64,000 nucleotides of DNA, from contig CP034928.1 in assembly GCA_004102645.1 (NCBI GenBank), positions 310,001 through 374,000 on the forward strand, in the 5' to 3' direction. Position numbers and translations under genes: made by a program. Source of the DNA: Candidatus Bipolaricaulis sibiricus (GTDB lineage: Bacteria > Bipolaricaulota > Bipolaricaulia > Bipolaricaulales > Bipolaricaulaceae). Shown piece by piece: positions 57,422 to 64,000 of the stretch; the first letter of the stretch is position 1, and every line of letters begins with the position of its first letter. Under the pieces are notes generated by a model that was given only the letters and a program-made list of their open reading frames with translations, was not told the origin of the DNA and did not search any database.

Positions 57422-57885
57422 CGCTCGGCGAGCTCCCTCGCGGCCCGCTCGACCGCCTCCACCACCTGGGCGTAGCCCGTGCAGCGACACAGGTTCCCCC
57501 CCAGGTAGTCCCGGATCTCGTCGCGGGTGGGGCGCGGGTTTTGCTGGAGAAGGGCGTAGGCGGCCATGATCAACCCCGGCGTGCAGAACCCGCACTGAAC
57601 ACCGGCTGTGGCGATGAACGCCTCCTGCAGGGGATGGAGCTTTCCCGTAGCGGCGAGGCCCTCGATGGTGAGAACGTCCTTCCCTTCAACGTGGATCGCC
57701 GCGGTGAGGCATGCCAGACGTGGCTTTCCATCCACGAGCACGGTGCACGCTCCGCACTCGCCCTCGCCGCACCCTTCCTTGGTCCCGGTGAGGCCCAGGT
57801 CCTCGCGGAGGAGATCGAGGAGCCGCCTTCCCGTGGGGGTCTCCACCGTCAGATCCCGTCCGTTGAGCCGGAAGCGAAGGGTCAT
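57418..57885 (-). CDS. 2Fe-2S small subunit of a molybdenum hydroxylase (XdhC/CoxS-like)
   Basis: A 155-residue two-domain iron-sulfur protein. The plant-type ferredoxin domain has GCGEGECGACTVLVDGKPRLAC and the all-helical domain has QCGFCTPGLIMAAYALL and GNLCRCTGY, giving the eight Cys ligands of two 2Fe-2S clusters. It passes electrons from the molybdenum site to the FAD subunit (55969-56817). It overlaps mocA and the PLP-enzyme gene by four bases each, so these genes are translationally coupled. Confidence 0.93.
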   Translation of the reverse strand: MTLRFRLNGRDLTVETPTGRRLLDLLREDLGLTGTKEGCGEGECGACTVLVDGKPRLACLTAAIHVEGKDVLTIEGLAATGKLHPLQEAFIATAGVQCGFCTPGLIMAAYALLQQNPRPTRDEIRDYLGGNLCRCTGYAQVVEAVERAARELAER

Positions 57886-59129
57886 CCCAGCGCCTCCTCG
57901 ACGGCGGACAGGGTGGGGGCGATCACGGGCGGCTCGGCCACGCCCTCCAGCCCCCCGCGGGGATCCTTGAGCCCCGATCCGGTGATGAACAGAAGCACGC
58001 GTCCCCCGGCCGGGATCGTGCCATCAGCGGCCAGCCGACGCAGGCCGGCAAGCGGGGCGGCGCCCGAGGGCTCGGCGAAGACCCCACCTCGGCGGGCGAG
58101 CTCACGCACCGCCGCGACGATCTCGCCGTCGCTCACTGTGACGAACCCGCCCCCCGTCTCGGCCACGGTCCGCACCGCCCGCAGGGCGTCCCGGGGTGTC
58201 CCAACGCAGATCGAGTCGGCGATCGTCTGTGCTCGTTCCGAGGCGGGCAGGGCCGGCTTCCCAGCCTGGAACCGGGCAGAGGCGTGCGCAATTGCCGCTG
58301 CCCCCTCGGCCTGCACGCCGTACACCACCGGAACCCGGTCGGTCAACCCGACCCGCTTCAGCTCCAGGAACCCTTTGGCGATCCCGGCGACGACCGATCC
58401 GTCCCCGGCCGAGACGAGGGCGAAGTCCGGTAGGTCGCCCTTCAGCTCCTCCCACGCCTCGAACGCCGCGGTCTTGTTCCCCTCGACGACGATCGGGTTC
58501 TGGCCGTCGGAGCGGTTGTACCACCCGAAGCGGTCGCACGCCTCGAGGGCCAGTGCGTACGCCTGATCGTAGGTCCCGTCAACCTTGAACACCACCGCGC
58601 CGTAGGCGGTGAGCTGGGCAAGCTTCGCCGTGGGCGCGGTTCGCGGGACAAAGATGTAGCACGGAATCCCGGCCGCCGCAGCGAACCCGGCCAGTGACGA
58701 CGCGGCGTTGCCGGTCGACGCGCAGGCGAGCGCCGGTCGGCCCAGCTTCCGGGCCACGGCCACCGTCACCGCGGTCCCACGGTCCTTGCACGATGCCGTC
58801 GGGTGCAGGGTGTCATCCTTGAGCCACAGGGCCCCGACCCCAAGCTCGCGCGCGAGATCCGGGGACGTGTACAGGGGGGTCCAGCCTGCCCGCAGCTGGA
58901 CCGCGTAGTCCGCGGAGACAGGTAGCAGGGTCTCGTACCGCCACAGCGAGAGCCGCCGCGTCTCGGCGAAGGTTCCCGGGCCTATCCGCTGGGACAGGAG
59001 GCGGTAGTCGTAGACGAGGTCGAGTGCCCCGGCCACCGGGCCGCAGCGGGGGCATACGTAGTCCACAGCCCACGGCCGGTACTCGCGGTTGCAGCCTATG
59101 CAGCGTAACCCTAGCAGAAGTTCACCCAC
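57882..59129 (-). CDS. Threonine-synthase-like PLP enzyme
   Basis: A 415-residue fold-type II PLP enzyme with an N-terminal zinc ribbon (CIGCNREYRPWAVDYVCPRC), a cofactor lysine in TASCKDRGTAVTVAVA, ACASTGNAASSLAGFAAAAG, and a phosphate-type GDGSVVAGIAKGF. It is most like threonine synthase, which makes threonine from O-phosphohomoserine. However, it is embedded between ygfK and molybdenum hydroxylase subunits, where related clusters carry a diaminopropionate ammonia-lyase (YgeX), so a lyase role in purine or amino-acid breakdown is possible. The GTG start overlaps ygfK's end, and its stop overlaps the 2Fe-2S gene. Confidence 0.8.
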   Translation of the reverse strand: MGELLLGLRCIGCNREYRPWAVDYVCPRCGPVAGALDLVYDYRLLSQRIGPGTFAETRRLSLWRYETLLPVSADYAVQLRAGWTPLYTSPDLARELGVGALWLKDDTLHPTASCKDRGTAVTVAVARKLGRPALACASTGNAASSLAGFAAAAGIPCYIFVPRTAPTAKLAQLTAYGAVVFKVDGTYDQAYALALEACDRFGWYNRSDGQNPIVVEGNKTAAFEAWEELKGDLPDFALVSAGDGSVVAGIAKGFLELKRVGLTDRVPVVYGVQAEGAAAIAHASARFQAGKPALPASERAQTIADSICVGTPRDALRAVRTVAETGGGFVTVSDGEIVAAVRELARRGGVFAEPSGAAPLAGLRRLAADGTIPAGGRVLLFITGSGLKDPRGGLEGVAEPPVIAPTLSAVEEALG

Positions 59130-62100
59130 GGCATCCTCCCACCCACACCGTGCCCTCCAGGCCGGTGAGGAGGATCGCCATCTCCGCCGCCGGCCGGAGC
59201 GACTTCGGCCCTTTAAGGGCCCGCTTCAGGCGGAGCTCGCGGGGACGGAACACGCGGTCCAAGACAGCCACGATCTCGTCGTCCTCGTAGGCCCAGGGAT
59301 CGGGACCGGACAATCGGGCCTCGCGGCCGTCCTGCCGCATCACGATCCCACCACCTGCAACGTGGAACCCCGGCCCGCCCGCACGGCGGAACTCGTGGGG
59401 ATCGAGGTAGAGGCGTGGCTTGTCCAGGAACGGGCGTCCCTGGTGGACGCAGAAGGTTCCGCAGTTCCCGCACTCGTTGCACAGGTCGACGACGTGGGCG
59501 ATCTGGCGGCCTTGGGCCAGGACGAACGGCTCCTCGCCCACGACGACGGGCGTCCCGCCGCGGTCCGCGACCACCGGAACCGCCCATCGCACCGGTTCCA
59601 CCGTCCACGCGAAGTTGGCCCGGTTGGGGCACACCTCGACGCACTTGTCACACACGGACGAACATTGGAGGCACCGCAGAGCCTCGGCGCGAGCGGCGTC
59701 AGGGGTGAGGGGGGCCTCCACGAGGTCCCAGCCGCCCCGCCGGTCGGCTGGGAGCGTTGGTGTCGCACACCGGCCCTCCCGCTGGGTGCGAGCGACTTTC
59801 ACCGCGCGGATGCCAGCCGGGGAGAGAACGGCACCAGGCACCGGGATGGAGCGGAACGGAACTCCCAGGTCACGGCAGATCGCCTCGGCGGCTCGGCGGC
59901 CGTCGGCGCACGCTGCGACGATCGTCGCTGCCCCGCGGACGAGGTCGCCTCCAGCGTAGACCGGATCAGCCGAAGCGCGGCCGGTCGCAGCGTCCACGCG
60001 GATCCGTCCGTCGGCCGTCCGGGCGATCCGGCTCCCGCCGAGGAACGGGGCGTCCGCCCTCTGGCCGACGGCGACGATCACCGTGTCGGCGGGGAGGTCG
60101 AACTCCGACCCTGGGACGGCGGCGAATGCCCGCCGGCCGTCTTCCCCCGGAGGTCCGAGCTCCGTCCGCACCAGACGCAGGGTCACCACCCGGCCGTCGC
60201 GGCGCACGATCTCCACCGGTGCCACTTGCTCCAGGACCTCGTTTCCCTCCAACAGGAGCTCCTCGAGCTCGTCCCGGTCAGCAGGCATCTCCGCCCGGGA
60301 GCGGCGGTAGGCAACTGTCACTGGGCGGCCGGCGAGGCGGGCGGCGGTCCGCGCCGCGTCCATCGCCACGTTCCCGCCACCGACGACTACTACCCGGGGC
60401 CCGACTGCGACCGCTTCCCCGCGTCGGACCCGGCGCAGGAAGTCCACTGCCCCGAACACCCCTGGGCCGTCCTCCCTGGGGATCCCCAGCCGAGCGTCGG
60501 CGGGGAGGCCGACGGCGACGAACACCGCGTCGAACCCCTGCTCGAGCAGCCGCTCCGGTGCCTCGCGCACGGGCGACCGAGGGCGCAGCTCGACCCCGAG
60601 GTTCCGGACCCGTCCCACATCGCGGTCGATGACTGCCTGCGGGATCCGGAACGCGGGGGCGAGGGCAGGCATGCCCCCCAGCTGGTCCCCGGCTTCGAAC
60701 ACGGTCACCCCGACACCCGACAGAGCGAGGAAATAGGCCGCCGACAGCCCTGCGGGCCCTCCACCGATCACCGCAACCCGGCGGCCAGTCGGTGGGGCTG
60801 GGCGGAGTTCCGGTTCACGACCGCCGTCGAACGCTACCCGCTTGAGGGCCCGAATCGCCACCGGTTCCTCGTAGGTGTTCCGCGTGCACCGCGTCTCGCA
60901 GACGTGGGTGCAGATGTAGCCCAAGATCCCCGGGAGCGGGTTCCGGGCGAGCACCACCGCCAGTGCCTGGTCGAGATCGCCGTGCGCGATTGCCCACGCG
61001 TACTCCGGGACGTCCTGGCCGATCGGGCACTTCTCGACACACGGTGCGGCGATGCAGTCAAACGCGGTCAGGGACCGTTCCGTCTTCGGCAGCCCGTGGG
61101 GGAAGGCGGCCTTGTGATAGCGGGGATCGCTGGTCGCGTCGGCGGCAGCCTGGGCGAGAGCCCGCCGACGGTCTGCGGCGAGCTCGGCGAGGTTCCGGGC
61201 GCCGCGCCGTTCCATGGCCGCGCCGAGCTTCGTGAGCCAATCCCGCAGTCGACCATACCCGCCCGGTTTGAGGAGATCCGACGCCGCGGTCACGGTCTGG
61301 GCACCGCAGGCGAGAACCGTCGCCACGTTGACGGAGTCCGCGCCGCCGGCGAACGAGACGGGCAGATCGCCCGCGAACTCCTCCTCCAAACGGTGGAATA
61401 GGGTCATCGTGATCGGGTACAGGGCCCGCCCCGACATGTACACCTCGTCCCCGGGGAGGTACCGCTTGTGGTTCGCCATGGCGAGGGTGTTCGAGAGCTT
61501 GACCCCGAACGCGAGCCCCCTCTCCCGGGCCACCGCCCGCAGCTCGCGGAGGAGGGCCACCGCCCGGTCGTACTGGAGGTCGTGGTCGAACACCTGGTTC
61601 GGAATCTCGATCTCCCGGAATCCGAGCGCGTGGTGGAGGATCCCCAGGACCTCGTCCTTCCCGAGGAGCGTGGGGTTCAGCTTGATGTACGTGTGGACCC
61701 CCCGCTCCTCGAGGAGGTACCGCCCGATCTTCTCGATCTCGTCGGGCGGGCAGCCGTGCATCGTAGACAGGGTCACGCTGTCCGCGATCCGACCTGGGAT
61801 CTCAATCTCCGCAACCCGAGGAAACTGCGCCCGGAGACACTTCTGGAGCTCAGCGATCTCGTCCGCGGCGTCGGTCAGGCGGTCCATGAACGCCGTCATC
61901 CGCCCGCTGCGTATTCCATCCAGGTTGTAGCCCACGCTCATGTTGAACACCGTCTCCACCTGGCCCGGGAACCCGAGGTGGCGGTGGAGGACGTGGACGA
62001 GGACCCACGCCTTCACGTATTCCCCTGCGGACTGGTCGAGCCTGAGCTCCTGGGACCACTCCACGTTGTACCCCTCGTCCTCCATGTCGATGCACGGGCG

Positions 62101-62376
62101 GGGGATGTCGAGCTCGTCCATGATCTGGACGGTCTTGAGCTCGATGAACCGCCCGCCGCAGAGCCAGGCGGCGACGATGTTCTGGGCGAGCTGGGTGTGG
62201 GGGCCGGCGGCGGGACCGACCGGGGTCCCGAGCGGGTGGCCGAAGAGGTCCGATCGGTACGGAACATCGGGGGCTGGAACCCAGAACGCCTCCCGGGGGA
62301 TCCCGTAGATCGCCCCCGCGCGGTCGAGCTCGTCCAGGGCCCACGACAGGAGCGTCTCGGCGGGCAGCGGGCGCAT
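59122..62376 (-). CDS. ygfK: YgfK-like multidomain iron-sulfur flavoprotein
   Basis: A 1084-residue protein matching YgfK, annotated in the literature as a putative selenate reductase subunit and found in purine/selenium clusters. Residues ~1-430 form a dihydroorotate-dehydrogenase-like barrel. A GltD-like Fe-S segment begins near 443 (CVEKCPIGQDVPEY, later CTHVCETRCTRN). The FAD motif VAVIGGGPAGLSAAYFLAL is near 530 and a NADPH-type motif VVVVGGGNVAMDAART near 660. Two ferredoxin-like clusters lie near 898 (CLQCSSVCDKCVEVCP) and 963 (CNECGNCGTFC). It probably transfers electrons for purine catabolism. ssnA ends one base upstream of its start. Confidence 0.92.
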   Translation of the reverse strand: MRPLPAETLLSWALDELDRAGAIYGIPREAFWVPAPDVPYRSDLFGHPLGTPVGPAAGPHTQLAQNIVAAWLCGGRFIELKTVQIMDELDIPRPCIDMEDEGYNVEWSQELRLDQSAGEYVKAWVLVHVLHRHLGFPGQVETVFNMSVGYNLDGIRSGRMTAFMDRLTDAADEIAELQKCLRAQFPRVAEIEIPGRIADSVTLSTMHGCPPDEIEKIGRYLLEERGVHTYIKLNPTLLGKDEVLGILHHALGFREIEIPNQVFDHDLQYDRAVALLRELRAVARERGLAFGVKLSNTLAMANHKRYLPGDEVYMSGRALYPITMTLFHRLEEEFAGDLPVSFAGGADSVNVATVLACGAQTVTAASDLLKPGGYGRLRDWLTKLGAAMERRGARNLAELAADRRRALAQAAADATSDPRYHKAAFPHGLPKTERSLTAFDCIAAPCVEKCPIGQDVPEYAWAIAHGDLDQALAVVLARNPLPGILGYICTHVCETRCTRNTYEEPVAIRALKRVAFDGGREPELRPAPPTGRRVAVIGGGPAGLSAAYFLALSGVGVTVFEAGDQLGGMPALAPAFRIPQAVIDRDVGRVRNLGVELRPRSPVREAPERLLEQGFDAVFVAVGLPADARLGIPREDGPGVFGAVDFLRRVRRGEAVAVGPRVVVVGGGNVAMDAARTAARLAGRPVTVAYRRSRAEMPADRDELEELLLEGNEVLEQVAPVEIVRRDGRVVTLRLVRTELGPPGEDGRRAFAAVPGSEFDLPADTVIVAVGQRADAPFLGGSRIARTADGRIRVDAATGRASADPVYAGGDLVRGAATIVAACADGRRAAEAICRDLGVPFRSIPVPGAVLSPAGIRAVKVARTQREGRCATPTLPADRRGGWDLVEAPLTPDAARAEALRCLQCSSVCDKCVEVCPNRANFAWTVEPVRWAVPVVADRGGTPVVVGEEPFVLAQGRQIAHVVDLCNECGNCGTFCVHQGRPFLDKPRLYLDPHEFRRAGGPGFHVAGGGIVMRQDGREARLSGPDPWAYEDDEIVAVLDRVFRPRELRLKRALKGPKSLRPAAEMAILLTGLEGTVWVGGCRG

Positions 62377-62377
62377 G

Positions 62378-63697
62378 CTAGATCCTCCCCCACAGGGCGC
62401 GGGCCGCCTCCCGGGCCGCGGCCAGCGCTGTCCGTTCGTCGAGGCCCGTCACCACCCCGTCCCGGAGGCGGGGAACCCCGGCGACGAGCACCGTCCGCGG
62501 CCGGACCCCCTCAGAGATCGAACCGAACAGGAGGTGGGAGAGGAGGCTCCCCGCGTCGAGTGGGGTCGGGGGCACGTAGTCCCACACCACGAGGTCCGCC
62601 GCGAACCCCGGAGTCACCTTCCCCATCGGAACCCCGAACGCCCGCTCGGCAAGGCGATAGTTCTCGCGGAGGATGCCCAGGAGTTGGGGGTCGGGGAGCG
62701 TGGTCGGACTCCCCGAGGCGTGGTGGGCGAGAAGCCGGGCGGTGAGCGCCTCGGTGAGGAGGTCGGACCCGAACCCGTCCGTCCCCAGGGCGACCCGGAT
62801 TCCTTTCCCGAGCATCGCCAGGACAGGTGCGGCCCCCACAGCGTTGTTCATGTTCGAACGGGGGTTGTGGACCACCGTCCCCCCCCGCGCGGCGAGGAGG
62901 TCGAGCTCCGCCCCCGAGAGCTGGATCCCGTGGACCAGGAGCGACTCCTCCCCGAGGATCCCGAACCGGTCCAGCCGCTCCGCCGTGCGTACCCCGTGCT
63001 TGTGGAGGGCATCGACGGGGTCCTCCTTCCCCTCTGCGAGATGGACGTGGTACCCGAGGCCCAGTTCCTCCGCCGCGGCCCGCGCCCGGCCGAGCGTCTC
63101 GTCGGACAGGGTGAACGAGGCGTGGAGCCCCATGTGGGCGGACGTGAACCCGGGGATCCGGTCCTCGCGGGCGAACCGGACGTTTTCCGCGATCCCCGCG
63201 TCCCGCTCTCCCGATCCCCCGCGGTCGGTGACCTCGTAGCACAGGTCGGCCCGCAGCCCGACCTCGATCAGGGCCCGCTTGAGCTGGGCGAGAGACCCTT
63301 CGATCGCGGTCGGCGAGGCGTGGTGGTCGAACAGGGCCGTCACCCCAGCCCGGAGGTGCCCCAGCGCCCCCACGACTCCGGAGTGGTACACGCCGTCGAG
63401 GTCGAGGGCCCGGTCGAGCTTCCACCACAGCTGCTCCAGGATTTCCCCGAACGAGGTCGGATCGAACCGCCGGAGGGGGACTCCTCGAGCGAGGGCGGAG
63501 TAGAGGTGGGCGTGGGCGTTGACGAGCCCCGGCGTGACGAGCCGGCCGCCGGCATCGACGACCTCCGCGCCCGGGACCGCCGGGGCCGGTCCGGGCCCAG
63601 CTCGCGCGATCCGATCTCCTTCCACCACGAGGTGGCCGCTCTCCCAGTACGTACCGAACAGGTCACCGACCCGCGCGCTCGTGATCACCTGTGCCAT
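62378..63697 (-). CDS. ssnA: Amidohydrolase SsnA
   Basis: A 439-residue amidohydrolase of the SsnA family, related to guanine deaminase and chlorohydrolases. The metal-binding HxH is in TPGLVNAHAHLYSAL; further ligands occur in YHVHLAEG and the Asp in ALGTDGFGSDLL. SsnA is co-located with ygfK in E. coli and many anaerobes and is thought to act in purine breakdown; its exact reaction is unresolved. It lies between adenine deaminase and ygfK in the same direction, with the next gene starting one base after its stop. Confidence 0.9.
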   Translation of the reverse strand: MAQVITSARVGDLFGTYWESGHLVVEGDRIARAGPGPAPAVPGAEVVDAGGRLVTPGLVNAHAHLYSALARGVPLRRFDPTSFGEILEQLWWKLDRALDLDGVYHSGVVGALGHLRAGVTALFDHHASPTAIEGSLAQLKRALIEVGLRADLCYEVTDRGGSGERDAGIAENVRFAREDRIPGFTSAHMGLHASFTLSDETLGRARAAAEELGLGYHVHLAEGKEDPVDALHKHGVRTAERLDRFGILGEESLLVHGIQLSGAELDLLAARGGTVVHNPRSNMNNAVGAAPVLAMLGKGIRVALGTDGFGSDLLTEALTARLLAHHASGSPTTLPDPQLLGILRENYRLAERAFGVPMGKVTPGFAADLVVWDYVPPTPLDAGSLLSHLLFGSISEGVRPRTVLVAGVPRLRDGVVTGLDERTALAAAREAARALWGRI

Positions 63698-63728
63698 GGC
63701 CTGAGTCTACCCCCCTCTGTCCCCCAGA

Positions 63729-64000
63729 CTACACGAACGGGGAGACGATCTCCCCGCGCTCGACGTCCACCAGACCGCGGTCCGTGACCCGCAACGCGGG
63801 GATCACGGGCAGGGCGAGAAGCGATAGCGTCATCAGCCCGTCGGCGAGCCGTACCCCACACGCCCGCAGGGCGGCGTGCACCGTTGCCAGCCCGGCCGCG
63901 ACTTCCTCAGCCGGTCGGTCGGAGAGGAGCCCCGCGATCGGGAGCGGGAGGAAGGCCACCACCTCCTCGCCCCGGACGACCGCGATCCCGCCGCCCACCC
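63729..64000 (-). CDS. ade: Adenine deaminase, C-terminal part (partial)
   Basis: The visible ~90 residues (GGGIAVVRGEEVVAFLPLPIAGLLSDRP, AEEVAAGLATVHAALRACG, and SLLALPVIPALRVTDRGLVDVERGEIV) are the characteristic C-terminal domain of adenine deaminase, which converts adenine to hypoxanthine with release of ammonia. The gene runs out of the window. It would be the first known member of the purine cluster, feeding hypoxanthine to the molybdenum hydroxylase or to Hpt. Confidence 0.9.
   Translation of the reverse strand, partial: VGGGIAVVRGEEVVAFLPLPIAGLLSDRPAEEVAAGLATVHAALRACGVRLADGLMTLSLLALPVIPALRVTDRGLVDVERGEIVSPFV

Noticed and set aside
1-64000. CRISPR arrays, insertion sequences, phage genes, biosynthetic gene clusters
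   Set aside because: No regularly spaced repeats, transposase or integrase motifs, or polyketide/peptide synthetase modules were seen; the two heptamer arrays have no spacers.

Overview
This is a GC-rich bacterial chromosome segment with tightly packed genes, many ATGA or GTGA stop/start overlaps, frequent GTG starts, and no phage, transposase or CRISPR. Signal peptides, lipoproteins, three dipeptide/oligopeptide ABC systems, a multi-subunit Mrp-type Na+/H+ antiporter, an HD-GYP protein with a DUF5317 neighbour and a YgfK/SsnA purine cluster suggest an anaerobic peptide- and purine-using heterotroph from a deep-branching lineage. My best guess is Bipolaricaulota (Acetothermia/OP1) or a relative. 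That is inference from gene content; no rRNA or other taxonomic marker is present.

Layout. 1-9.2 kb: a protein C-terminus, class II fructose-1,6-bisphosphatase (glpX), a DUF454 protein and an MGDG-synthase-like glycosyltransferase on the minus strand, tRNA-Pro(GGG), a PII-type (Ca2+-like) ATPase, then an overlapping trio of M20 peptidase, GNAT and AlkD-like protein. 9.2-20.6 kb: an MFS transporter, small membrane and secreted proteins of unknown role, a short GH3-like adenylase, a metallopeptidase gene broken by a one-base frameshift, an ICMT-like methyltransferase, a GerMN-domain protein, an AlkZ/YcaQ-like glycosylase and a long NfeD/ClpP-class protease. 20.6-26.7 kb: an Mrp antiporter operon (E-F-G-DUF4040/SBP fusion-B-C-D-D'). 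27-34.9 kb: a secreted repeat protein and a complete peptide ABC transporter (SBP, two permeases, two ATPases).

35-39 kb: a minus-strand block with a possible flavin-binding protein, tRNA-Arg(GCG), tRNA-Ser(CGA), an EamA transporter, ychF and an orphan sucD. 39-53 kb: two more peptide ABC clusters that lack ATPases and probably share the pair at 32-34.5 kb. Between them lie a mixed lipoprotein/membrane protein, a tandem pair of almost identical 36-residue membrane micro-proteins, an HD-GYP phosphodiesterase with a membrane sensor domain, and a secreted HEAT-repeat protein. 52-64 kb (all minus strand): a degenerate peptidase-MA-like protein, tsaD, hpt, and a purine-catabolism cluster running adenine deaminase (cut by the window end) - ssnA - ygfK - threonine-synthase-like PLP enzyme - 2Fe-2S subunit - mocA - FAD subunit. 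The molybdopterin-binding large subunit is absent.

The observations I rate highest are the duplicated micro-proteins directly upstream of the HD-GYP gene, the fusion of a DUF4040 antiporter subunit to a solute-binding domain, two gap-free MnhD paralogs that differ at key charged positions, a set of -10 boxes so close to start codons that transcripts should be leaderless, and a 7-bp tandem repeat (consensus GTGACGG) shared by two gene boundaries.
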